A model generated the notes under the pieces. That model made no database searches. It was not told where the DNA came from and saw only the letters and a program-made list of their open reading frames with translations. DNA of 64,000 nt from the NCBI RefSeq assembly GCF_014204865.1, contig NZ_JACHMG010000001.1:3126501-3190500 (forward strand), written 5' to 3'. The translations under genes and the position numbers were made by a program. Positions 12,057 to 18,887 of this stretch are shown piece after piece (position 1 is the stretch's first letter; each line of letters opens with the position of its first letter). The DNA comes from Amycolatopsis jiangsuensis (GTDB taxonomy: Bacteria > Actinomycetota > Actinomycetes > Mycobacteriales > Pseudonocardiaceae).

Positions 12057-12529
12057 GCCACGAGATCGGCGCGGTGGCGCGGCAGCAGATCCTGGGCCGC
12101 ACGGAATCGGTCACGGTGGTGGGCGCGTCGGCGAATCCGGCCCGTCCGAGCTTCTTCGTGGCGACCTACCTGCTCTCGTCCACGCGGTACCGGGTCAACT
12201 TCGTCAACCCGCGGCTGGACACCCTGCTCGGCCGGCCGGTCTACCCGTCGCTGAAGGACGTGCCCGGCGGCGTCGACCTGGTCAGCGTGTTCCGCAAGCA
12301 CGACGACCTGCCCGGGGTGGCCGAGGAGGTCATCGAGGCCGGTGCCCGCACCCTGTGGCTCCAGCTGGGACTGTGGCACGAACCGGTGGCAGACCGGGCA
12401 CGGGAGGCGGGTCTCGACGTGGTGATGAACCGCTGCGTGAAAATCGAGCACGCGCGGTTCGCCGGCGGGCTGCACCTGGCCGGCTTCAACACCGGCGTGA
12501 TCAGCTCCCGCCGGCAGACCGCTCCCTGA
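12053..12529 (+). CDS. CoA-binding domain protein
   Basis: This 158-residue single-domain Rossmann protein belongs to the CoA-binding family (succinyl-CoA ligase alpha N-domain type). A nucleotide loop VVGASANPARPSFFVATYL lies at about 22-40, then VNPRLDTLLGRPVYPSL, and the motif LWLQLGLWHEP near 100. It includes the conserved NRCVKIEHAR. It overlaps the end of metY by 4 bp. The biochemical role is unknown; the coupling suggests a link to sulfur amino-acid metabolism. Its 3' end overlaps the convergent methyltransferase gene by 29 bp. Confidence 0.85.
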   Translation: MSHEIGAVARQQILGRTESVTVVGASANPARPSFFVATYLLSSTRYRVNFVNPRLDTLLGRPVYPSLKDVPGGVDLVSVFRKHDDLPGVAEEVIEAGARTLWLQLGLWHEPVADRAREAGLDVVMNRCVKIEHARFAGGLHLAGFNTGVISSRRQTAP

Positions 12530-13349
12530 CGTCTCCGGTCGTCGCGACGAGGAACTCCTCGCCCTTCGAGGTGGCCAGCCCGTCCGGACGGCCGGCGAAG
12601 TAGCGCCGGTTCAGCTCGGCGGCGCTGACGTGCCGGACGTCCGCGAAACCGCATTCCCTCGCCAGCTCCAGCATTTCCTCCGGCGCGAAGAAGCTCAGGA
12701 ACGGCGTGCCCGCGGCCTTCGCGCCGTCGACAGCCATCTGCCTGCCCGCGCGGTCCTCTTCGGACAACGACTCGACCGGCGTCTGGAACGTCATGGCCAC
12801 CACCGTGCCCGCGGCGAAGGCGGCCAACGCGCGCAGCGTGGCGGCGTTCGCCTCCCGGGTGAGGTACATGCTCACCCCGGTCGAGGCGACCACGGCCGGG
12901 CGTGCGGGGTCGAACCCGGCCGCGACGAGCCGGGCCACCCAGTTCTCGCCGGCCTCGAAATCGACCGGCACGAATCGGTACGGCAGCGGCAATCCCAGCT
13001 CCATCAGCCGCGCCCGCTTCCATTCCTGAGTGCCCGGCTGGTCGATCTCGAACACCCGTACCCCACCCGGCGCTCGCTGGGCGAAGGTGTCCAGCCCGGC
13101 ACCCAGCAGCACGTACTGCGGCACGGCCCGCTCCCGCACCAGGTCCTCCACGAACCGGCTCCGCGCGACGATGCTCGCCCGGAACCGCGCGGTGGTGGCC
13201 ATATCCATGTCCGGCCGGTCGCGCCAGCCCTCGTCCGGACCGGCGAGCCGGAGGCCGACCTCGTCGGCCAGCACGTGCGGCGGTGCGTCGGCCAGGTGCA
13301 GCGCCCGCCAGAGCGCCACCCGCACCGCGGTGTGGTCCGGCGCGGTCAC
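12501..13349 (-). CDS. LCM-family SAM-dependent methyltransferase
   Basis: The 282-residue product matches the leucine carboxyl methyltransferase-like (TIGR00027/PF04072) family that is expanded in actinobacteria. It has YVLLGAGLDTFAQR at about 79-92 (SAM loop), VFEIDQPGTQEWKR at about 98-111 (the acidic residue contacting the ribose), and VASTGVSMYLTRE later. The target is unknown. It is the last gene of a three-gene minus-strand operon and starts with a GTGA overlap to the glyoxalase-like gene. Confidence 0.88.
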   Translation of the reverse strand: MTAPDHTAVRVALWRALHLADAPPHVLADEVGLRLAGPDEGWRDRPDMDMATTARFRASIVARSRFVEDLVRERAVPQYVLLGAGLDTFAQRAPGGVRVFEIDQPGTQEWKRARLMELGLPLPYRFVPVDFEAGENWVARLVAAGFDPARPAVVASTGVSMYLTREANAATLRALAAFAAGTVVAMTFQTPVESLSEEDRAGRQMAVDGAKAAGTPFLSFFAPEEMLELARECGFADVRHVSAAELNRRYFAGRPDGLATSKGEEFLVATTGDVRERSAGGS

Positions 13350-13669
13350 GACGCCACCCGCAGGACCCAGACCCGGCCGTCGGGATCCCGGACGGACGCT
13401 TCGCGCGTGCCGTAGTGGGTGTCCTCGAACGGGGTGAGCACCTCGAGCGCGGGGTCCAGCGACTCGTCCGGCACCGGCACGACCAGCGACGCGGACGGTT
13501 CCCGGTCCGGCACCTCGGCCACGAAGACCGGTGGACCGTCGCCGCGGCTCAGCTGCCCGGAACTGTGGTCGGTCTCGAAATCCAGGGTGAACCCCACCCG
13601 CTGGAGGAACTTCGCCGTCTTCCCCCAGTTCCGGGTCTCCAGGAAGACCGCGGCAATACCCTCACCCAT
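13346..13669 (-). CDS. glyoxalase/bleomycin-resistance superfamily (VOC) protein
   Basis: This 107-residue single VOC module has the beta-alpha-beta-beta-beta pattern: [37 protein letters not shown], then a second half ending in [15 protein letters not shown], the conserved DPDG motif of the family. The metal-ligand set is incomplete by eye, so an enzymatic versus binding role is open. It overlaps the ribbon-helix-helix gene by 8 bp and the methyltransferase gene by 4 bp, so the three are co-translated. Confidence 0.85.
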   Translation of the reverse strand: MGEGIAAVFLETRNWGKTAKFLQRVGFTLDFETDHSSGQLSRGDGPPVFVAEVPDREPSASLVVPVPDESLDPALEVLTPFEDTHYGTREASVRDPDGRVWVLRVAS

Positions 13670-13829
13670 GCTTCTCGTCCTCTCCGGAAGGGACGTCGAG
13701 ATACGCCCGCAAAGCCGCCGCGACCAGCGCGGACAGCGACTGCTCGGTCTCGATCGCCCGGACCTTGACCTGCTTGACCAGCTCGACCGGCAGGTACACG
13801 TTGAACTGCTTGACCTCGTCCCTGCCCAT
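13662..13829 (-). CDS. ribbon-helix-helix (Arc/CopG-type) DNA-binding protein, 55 aa
   Basis: This is a tiny gene whose product has the ribbon-helix-helix layout: a beta strand [11 protein letters not shown] at about 7-17, helix [14 protein letters not shown] and helix [15 protein letters not shown], separated by the TEQS turn. Such proteins act as dimers that insert the beta ribbon in the major groove. The start is 1 bp from three CTAG boxes spaced by 8 bp, the spacing expected for cooperative RHH binding, so autoregulation of this operon is likely. No toxin gene is recognisable; the partner genes are a VOC protein and a methyltransferase. Confidence 0.85.
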   Translation of the reverse strand: MGRDEVKQFNVYLPVELVKQVKVRAIETEQSLSALVAAALRAYLDVPSGEDEKHG

Positions 13830-13830
13830 C

Positions 13831-13850
13831 CTAGAATGCTAGCAAGCTAG
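13831..13850 (-). promoter_or_regulatory. triple CTAG operator of the ribbon-helix-helix operon
   Basis: CTAG occurs at 13831, 13839 and 13847, an exact 8-bp period, immediately upstream of the RHH start codon. The boxes also form overlapping palindromes (GCTAGC at 13838-13843 and 13846-13851). RHH repressors are known to bind short tandem boxes at 7-8 bp spacing. The position at the start codon would block both transcription and initiation. Binding is inferred. Confidence 0.6.
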
Positions 13851-13905
13851 CCGCGGCCGGACAAGCCGCGGCCGGTTCGGCCGGATGCCGTGAGAAAGTG
13901 GGGGC

Positions 13906-14082
13906 ATGGCGAAACCCTCCGCACTGCAGATCCGCAACATCCTGGCCGCGGTGATCATGGCCGTCGCGCTCGTGTGGAACCTGGTCGTCGGCGGGCCGTG
14001 GTGGGTCAGCGCGATCGTGGCGGTCGCGTGCCTGCTGTCCTCGTTCTCCGCCTACCTGAACCGGCCGAGCGCGCGCAACTGA
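13906..14082 (+). CDS. small two-helix membrane protein, 58 aa
   Basis: The short gene has ATG preceded by a G-rich stretch (GTGGGGGC). The product has two hydrophobic helices, about 11-28 (NILAAVIMAVALVWNLVV) and 31-50 (PWWVSAIVAVACLLSSFSAY), with a charged tail. Codon bias matches its neighbours and the reading frame is bounded neatly by the convergent allantoicase gene 36 bp on. I do not recognise a family. It is divergent from the RHH operon. Confidence 0.6.
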   Translation: MAKPSALQIRNILAAVIMAVALVWNLVVGGPWWVSAIVAVACLLSSFSAYLNRPSARN

Positions 14083-14118
14083 CGCTCCGCGCCGTTCGAG
14101 GCTCCCCGGCGTCAGCGG

Positions 14119-15123
14119 TCAGCCGGTGGTTTCGGTGAACCGGGCGGTGACCGCTGCGCGGCCGCGTTCGGTCAGTTCGCCGGGCAGGCGCAGGCGGGCC
14201 ATTCCGCCGTCGGGATAGATGTCCAGGCGGGCTTCGGTGATCTCCGGGCCGTCCGCCAGCGCGAAACGGTGGCGGGTGTCGGGTTGCAGCCGGGTGCGTG
14301 GCAGCAGCGGCACCCACTCGCCTTCGCCGAGCCGGCCGCTCACCGCGGCCCAGCCCGGAGCGTTTCCCTTGAGGTTGCTCGTGTCGAGTTCGGCGAATCG
14401 GACGACGCCCGCGCCGGCCAGCGCGAGGGTCACCCAGTCGTTGCCGTCGTCGCGGCGGCGGGCGGTTTCCCAGCCCTCGGCCTGATGCGCGGCGAGGCCG
14501 GGCGAGAGCAGGTTGTTCGGCGACGAGTAGAACATGTTGCTGCAGCCGGTGACGTACGCGCCGTTCTCCAGAGCGGCGAGGTCCAGCGACCGCGGGTCCA
14601 GCAAGGCCGGATCGGGCACCGGCGACCCGTGCACGCGCAGCCGGGCCACGCCGCCGTCCGGGTGCTGGGTCAGCCGCACGTGCGTGTACCGGCGCGGCGA
14701 GGTGACCTCGAAGAAGTTCTCCGTGTGCCCGGCCGCGGGCTCGCGGTCCACCAGCACCTCCCAGTCGGCACCGCGCAGCTCGTCCGCGCTCGGATAGCCC
14801 GGCACCGAGGTGGCCGCGACCGAGACGAACGGCGGGTAGTTGCCTTTGAAGAACGCCGTGTCCACCACCACGCCGGACACCACGCCGCCGAGGCCGAGCC
14901 GCACGATCGCGTGGTCGTCACCGGGTTCGCGGTGCCGCCGGGTCTCCCAGCCGTCGTAGACCTGGCCCTTCGGGCCGAAGGTCTCCGCCCGGTGGGCCGG
15001 CCGCCACGGGTTGACCAGGTTCTCCTTCTCCGCGAACAGTTCGTCGGTCGCCCACATGACGGTGCCGCCGAAGCTCCGCGAGGCCAGATCGGGCTGGACA
15101 GTCCACTCCGGACGGTCGGACAC
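14119..15123 (-). CDS. alc: allantoicase
   Basis: Allantoicase hydrolyses allantoate to ureidoglycolate and urea. The 334-residue product shows the family's two repeated jelly-roll modules: FGGTVMWATDELFAEKENL near 20-40 with VVDTAFFKGNYPPFVSV near 100, and GCSNMFYSSPNNLLSPG near 200 with ELDTSNLKGNAPGWAAV near 245. Both halves also carry HPDGGVARLRVHG or YPDGGMARLRLPG. The GTG start at 15123 has GGAGG five bases upstream. An in-frame ATG at 15135 would add four residues but has only a weak ribosome-binding site. It follows allB on the same strand. Confidence 0.93.
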   Translation of the reverse strand: MSDRPEWTVQPDLASRSFGGTVMWATDELFAEKENLVNPWRPAHRAETFGPKGQVYDGWETRRHREPGDDHAIVRLGLGGVVSGVVVDTAFFKGNYPPFVSVAATSVPGYPSADELRGADWEVLVDREPAAGHTENFFEVTSPRRYTHVRLTQHPDGGVARLRVHGSPVPDPALLDPRSLDLAALENGAYVTGCSNMFYSSPNNLLSPGLAAHQAEGWETARRRDDGNDWVTLALAGAGVVRFAELDTSNLKGNAPGWAAVSGRLGEGEWVPLLPRTRLQPDTRHRFALADGPEITEARLDIYPDGGMARLRLPGELTERGRAAVTARFTETTG

Positions 15124-15137
15124 GGGTTCCTCCATCT

Positions 15138-16466
15138 CTAGCAGTTGCCTCGGGTGAGCAGTTGTCCGTGCGGCTCGTCGCCGGTCACCGGTTTCCCACG
15201 CAGCCAGGTGCCGCGCACGACCCCGGCCAGCGGACGCTGGTCGTAGGCGCTCACCCGGTTGCGGTGCGCCAGCTTCGCCACGTCCACCACGAACGCCTCG
15301 TCGGGAGCGAACACGCAGAAGTCCGCGTCGCAGCCGGGCGCGAGCCGTCCCTTGTTCCGCATGCCGACCTGCGCGGCCGGGTTCGCGGCCATCCACCGCA
15401 CCACGTCGGCCAGGGTGAACCCCCGGGCCCGGGCCTGCGTCCAGATCGCCGGAAGGCCCAGCTGCAGACTGGAGATCCCGCCCCAGGCGAGCCCGAAGTC
15501 CCCGGTGTCGAGGCGTTTCAGCTCCGGCGTGCACGGCGAATGGTCGCTCACGATGGTCTCGATGAGGCCGTCGGCGAGACCCTGCCACAGCAGTTCCCGG
15601 TTCCCGGCCTCACGAATCGGCGGGCAGCACTTGAACTGCGTTGCCCCGTCGCGGATTTCCTCGGCCACGAAGCTCAGGTAGTGCGGACAGGTCTCCACCG
15701 ACAACGCCACACTCTCGCGCCGGGCGCCGGCGATCAGCGGCAACGCGTCCGAAGAGGACAGATGCAGGACGTGCGCCCGTACGCCGGTGCGCCGGGCTCC
15801 CTCGATCACGTGCGTGATGGCCAGGTTCTCCGCGCCACGCGGACGGGAGGACAGGAAGTCGGAATACCGCTCGCCGTGGGGATCCGGTGCGTCGTCGATC
15901 GCGTCGGAGTCCTCCGCGTGCACGATCAGCTGCGCGTCGAAGGAGGCCAGCTCCCGCATCGCCGACTCCAGCCCGGCCGGGTCCAGCGGCGGGAACTCGT
16001 CCACCCCGGAGTGCAGCAGGAAGCACTTGAACCCGAACACGCCCTCGTCGTGCAGCCCGCGCAGTTCACCCTCGTTGCCCGGGATCGCACCACCCCAGAA
16101 CCCGACGTCCACGTGTACCCGGCCGGTGGCGGCCTTGCGTTTGACCGCCAGCGCGGGCACGTCGACCGTCGGCGGCAGGCTGTTGAGCGGCATGTCCACG
16201 ATCGTGGTCACGCCGCCTGCCGCGGCCGCGCGGGTGGCGGTCTCGAACCCTTCCCACTCCGCGCGACCCGGGTCGTTCACGTGCACATGGGTGTCGACCA
16301 GTCCGGGCAGCAGCACCTCGTCCCCGGCGAGGTCGACCACCCGGGTCCCCGGCAGCTCCGTGATTCCCGGTTCCACGACGGCGATCCGGCCGCCTTCGAT
16401 CCCGATCGTCACCGGCCCCTCGCCGCCGGGGGTCACCGCACGCGCGGCGCGTACCACGAGATCCAT
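15138..16466 (-). CDS. allB: allantoinase
   Basis: This 442-residue cyclic amidohydrolase opens the allantoin ring to allantoate. Binuclear metal site motifs are DTHVHVND near 58-65, the carbamylated lysine in GFKCFLLHSG near 150, HAED near 185, HLSSSDAL near 240 and DHSPCTPELK near 315. The last, with the Cys/Thr pattern, is typical of allantoinase rather than dihydroorotase. ATG 16466 gives the usual family start MDLVVR; a GTG four codons earlier is possible. It is the first gene of an allB-alc operon, divergent from the HTH_22 regulator gene. Confidence 0.93.
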   Translation of the reverse strand: MDLVVRAARAVTPGGEGPVTIGIEGGRIAVVEPGITELPGTRVVDLAGDEVLLPGLVDTHVHVNDPGRAEWEGFETATRAAAAGGVTTIVDMPLNSLPPTVDVPALAVKRKAATGRVHVDVGFWGGAIPGNEGELRGLHDEGVFGFKCFLLHSGVDEFPPLDPAGLESAMRELASFDAQLIVHAEDSDAIDDAPDPHGERYSDFLSSRPRGAENLAITHVIEGARRTGVRAHVLHLSSSDALPLIAGARRESVALSVETCPHYLSFVAEEIRDGATQFKCCPPIREAGNRELLWQGLADGLIETIVSDHSPCTPELKRLDTGDFGLAWGGISSLQLGLPAIWTQARARGFTLADVVRWMAANPAAQVGMRNKGRLAPGCDADFCVFAPDEAFVVDVAKLAHRNRVSAYDQRPLAGVVRGTWLRGKPVTGDEPHGQLLTRGNC

Positions 16467-16528
16467 CTGCGGGCACACTCCTCACCCCGGCGCACGCGGC
16501 ACCGGGAATTTCACGCTACGGAAAGACT

Positions 16529-16540
16529 GTTTCGCCAAAC
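16529..16540. promoter_or_regulatory. candidate operator between allB and the HTH_22 regulator gene
   Basis: GTTTCGCCAAAC is a 12-bp stretch with GTTT/AAAC arms, lying in the AT-rich core of the 134-bp divergent region (16467-16600). It is near where the allB promoter should be. It is a short palindrome and may be a regulator site, but no consensus is known to me that fixes the binding protein. Confidence 0.35.
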
Positions 16541-16600
16541 GAGATTAACCACGGCGTTCGCGGCTCGTCAACGCCGCACCGTCCACGTTACGGTCAGCGG

Positions 16601-17077
16601 GTGGAGTTGGAAGCCGAGTTCACCAGCGAACCGTTCCGCGGCGAAGGGGCCCCGCCGGACCACGCGGTCCGCGCCCGCGACGCGGCGGACGAAGCCGGTC
16701 TCGACACCGACTTCGGGCCCCTCGGCACACTCGCCCGGGGCAGCACGGACGAGCTCCTGCAGTCCCTGCCCGCCATCGCGCGGGCCGCGCTCGAAGGTGG
16801 CGCCACCCGCGTCACCCTGCAGCTGCGGCGGACCGACGAACCCGAACCCGGCCAGGCGGTCGAGCTGAACGGCGCGCTGTCCCGGCTGATCGCCGACGTG
16901 GAACGGGAGCTGGGCGCGAAACTGGGTGAACTGGACCGCCCCGGCAAACAACGCGCGGTGCGGCTGCTGCGCGAACGCGGCGCGTTCCACCTGCGGAAAT
17001 CGGTGTCCGCGGTGGCCGAGGCACTCGGCGTCACCCGCTTCACCGTCTACAACTACCTCAACCGCGAAGCCGACTGA
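16601..17077 (+). CDS. thiamine-binding-fold (MTH1187/YkoF-like) domain fused to HTH_22 regulator
   Basis: This 158-residue protein has two parts. Residues 1-80 read like the small ferredoxin-like MTH1187/YkoF family: an EAEFTSEPF start, a middle GLDTDFGPLGTLARGSTDELL, and GGATRVTLQL at the end. That family binds hydroxymethylpyrimidine/thiamine-like rings. Residues about 110-155 match the HTH_22 (DauR/YheO-type) DNA-binding domain: KQRAVRLLRERGAFHL, then SVSAVAEALGVTRFTVYNYL. Together this suggests a one-component regulator sensing a heteroaromatic ligand. Its position, between allB (divergent) and uraD-uraH-uricase, suggests control of urate/allantoin degradation. The GTG start at 16601 is chosen because the frame and domain begin there. 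The domain assignments are by pattern only. Confidence 0.72.
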   Translation: MELEAEFTSEPFRGEGAPPDHAVRARDAADEAGLDTDFGPLGTLARGSTDELLQSLPAIARAALEGGATRVTLQLRRTDEPEPGQAVELNGALSRLIADVERELGAKLGELDRPGKQRAVRLLRERGAFHLRKSVSAVAEALGVTRFTVYNYLNREAD

Positions 17078-17086
17078 CCAGCGCGT

Positions 17087-17101
17087 TCAACAAAATGTTG
17101 A
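17087..17101 (+). promoter_or_regulatory. palindromic operator upstream of uraD
   Basis: TCAACA-aaa-TGTTGA is a perfect inverted repeat with 6-bp arms and a 3-bp spacer, 64 bp before the uraD start and just after the HTH_22 regulator stop. It is strikingly AT-rich for this genome. It is the best candidate site for control of the uraD-uraH-uricase-permease operon by the adjacent regulator. Confidence 0.55.
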
Positions 17102-17164
17102 CGGCGGCGCGGCACGGCCGTACGGTCAGCGGAACGCCCAGCTCCCCCGCCGCGAGGAGATCCC

Positions 17165-17650
17165 GTGCCACTCGCACTCGCCGAGTTCAACTCCGCCGAA
17201 GCCGCCGAAATCAGGCCGGTGCTCACTGCCTGCCTGGCGGTGCCACGCTGGGTGGAGACGGTGGTGGACGGCCGGCCGTACGCCGATTTCGCCGCACTGC
17301 TCGCCGCCGCGGACAGCGCGACGCCGCTGCGCCGCGACGAGGTGCGGGCCGCCATCGCCGCCCACCCGAGAATCGGGGAACAGCCGAAGGACACCGGCAC
17401 CGAAGGCGAGTGGTCACGTTCGGAACAGTCCGGAGTGGACAACGCGGACGAGTTCGCCGCCGCCAACGCCGAGTACGAAGCCCGCTTCGGTCACGTGTTC
17501 CTGGTCTGCGCCCACGGCCGGAGCGGTGGCGAGCTGCTGGCGAACCTGCGTGCGCGGCTGGCCAACGACCCACTGTCCGAACTGGACGTCGCCGGCGCCG
17601 AGCTGGCCGAGATCGCGCAGCTGCGTCTGGCGAAGGCGGTGACGGCATGA
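17165..17650 (+). CDS. uraD: OHCU decarboxylase
   Basis: This 161-residue all-helical enzyme converts 2-oxo-4-hydroxy-4-carboxy-5-ureidoimidazoline to S-allantoin, the last step from urate. The catalytic histidine is in AAHPRIGEQ (about 65-73), and the conserved acidic/aromatic residues (AEYEARFGHVFLVCAHGRS) lie near 102-120. It is first in uraD-uraH-uricase-permease and overlaps uraH by 4 bp. Confidence 0.93.
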   Translation: MPLALAEFNSAEAAEIRPVLTACLAVPRWVETVVDGRPYADFAALLAAADSATPLRRDEVRAAIAAHPRIGEQPKDTGTEGEWSRSEQSGVDNADEFAAANAEYEARFGHVFLVCAHGRSGGELLANLRARLANDPLSELDVAGAELAEIAQLRLAKAVTA

Positions 17651-17961
17651 GTCTCGTGACCACCCACGTCCTCGACACCGCGGCCGGGAAACCCGCCGCC
17701 GGGATCGCGGTCCGGTTCGAGCACGAGGGCAGGCTGCTCGCCGAAGGCGTCACCGATGCCGACGGCCGGATCCGCGATCTCGGCCCGGACACCCTCGAAC
17801 CGGGCGTCTACCGGCTGGTTTTCGACACCGCCGCGTACCTGGGACCGGAGGCGTTCTTCCCGGAGGTGACGATCGCCTTCCGGATCTCCGACGGCACCGC
17901 GCACCACCACGTGCCGGTCCTGCTGAGTCCGTTCGCCTACTCGACCTACCGTGGCAGTTGA
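17647..17961 (+). CDS. uraH: 5-hydroxyisourate hydrolase (transthyretin-like)
   Basis: This is a 104-residue transthyretin-related protein that hydrolyses 5-hydroxyisourate to OHCU. Family marks are the N-terminal HVLDTAAGKPA with the catalytic His at about 7, the Arg in DADGRIRDL, and the C-terminal signature YRGS. ATG 17647 overlaps the uraD stop. The length is normal. Confidence 0.95.
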   Translation: MSLVTTHVLDTAAGKPAAGIAVRFEHEGRLLAEGVTDADGRIRDLGPDTLEPGVYRLVFDTAAYLGPEAFFPEVTIAFRISDGTAHHHVPVLLSPFAYSTYRGS

Positions 17962-17973
17962 AAGGGAGCTGAC

Positions 17974-18864
17974 GTGGGAATCTCCTTGGGCCCCAACCAG
18001 TACGGCAAGGCCGAGGTCCGGATGGTCACGGTGCGCCGCGACGGTGCGGTGCACCACCTGCGCGACCTCACCGTGTCCAGCGCGCTGCGCGGCGACCTGA
18101 CCGACACGCATCTCACCGGCGACAACTCCGCTGTGCTGGCCACCGACACGCAGAAGAACACCGTGTACGCGTTCGCCAAGCAGCAGGACGTCGGCGAGAT
18201 CGAAGACTTCGCGTTGCGGCTGGGCCGGCATTTCGTCGGCACCCAGGAGAAGATCAGGACCGCCCGGATCACCGTCGCCGAGCACGGCTGGGACCGGATC
18301 CCGGTCGACGGCGTGCCGCACGAGCACGCGTTCAGCCGCTCCGGCGGCGAATCCCGCACCACCACCGTGACCGTAGCGCAGGATCGGGCGTGGATCGTGT
18401 CCGGTGTGGACGGTCTGGTGGTGCTCAAGTCCACCGGTTCGGAGTTCCACGGCTTCCCGCGCGACGAGTACACCACGCTCGCCGAGACCGACGACCGGAT
18501 CCTCGCCACCGCCGTCACCGCGCGGTGGCGGTACCAGGGCGACAGCGGGATCGGCTGGGCCGAAAGCCACCGCGAAATCCGGCGGACGATGCTGGAAACG
18601 TTCGCCACCAAGCACAGCCTGTCGTTGCAGCAGACCCTGTACGCGATGGGCGAAGCCGTGCTGCGGGCACGGCCGGAGGTCGCCGAGGTTCGGCTTTCCC
18701 TGCCGAACAAACACCACTTCCTCGTCGATCTGAGCCCGTTCGGCCTCGAGAACCCAGGCGAGGTGTTCCACGCCGCCGATCGCCCGTACGGCCTCATCGA
18801 GGGCTCCGCGATCCGCGACGAAGCCGAAGAGCCCGGCCCGGCCTGGACCGACGCCGTGCTCTAG
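17974..18864 (+). CDS. urate oxidase (uricase)
   Basis: This 296-residue cofactor-free uricase oxidises urate to 5-hydroxyisourate. The N-terminal Lys (about 11) and the catalytic Thr in DNSAVLATDTQKNTVYAF (about 48-65) are present, as are the later motif SGVDGLVVLKSTGSEFHGF (about 143-160) and the C-terminal LPNKHHFLVDLSPFGL. The GTG start has GGGAG upstream. The gene lies 12 bp after uraH. Names used for this gene vary (uox, pucL). Confidence 0.96.
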   Translation: MGISLGPNQYGKAEVRMVTVRRDGAVHHLRDLTVSSALRGDLTDTHLTGDNSAVLATDTQKNTVYAFAKQQDVGEIEDFALRLGRHFVGTQEKIRTARITVAEHGWDRIPVDGVPHEHAFSRSGGESRTTTVTVAQDRAWIVSGVDGLVVLKSTGSEFHGFPRDEYTTLAETDDRILATAVTARWRYQGDSGIGWAESHREIRRTMLETFATKHSLSLQQTLYAMGEAVLRARPEVAEVRLSLPNKHHFLVDLSPFGLENPGEVFHAADRPYGLIEGSAIRDEAEEPGPAWTDAVL

Positions 18865-18887
18865 CCCCGACCCCACCGGGAGAGCGC

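Noticed and set aside
13851..13885. Repeated CCGCGGCCGG units after the CTAG boxes
   Set aside because: GC-rich tandem-like repeats of this kind are frequent in such genomes; no clear function can be assigned.
14119..15588. Extended allantoicase frame reaching into allB
   Set aside because: The extra N-terminus is the shadow of allB; the allantoicase family starts near the GTG with a good ribosome-binding site.
16545..16553. TTAACCAC, similar to the Bacillus PucR box in reverse
   Set aside because: Seven of eight core bases match, but one short match in an AT-rich promoter is not enough, and the pucR-like gene is 10 kb away.
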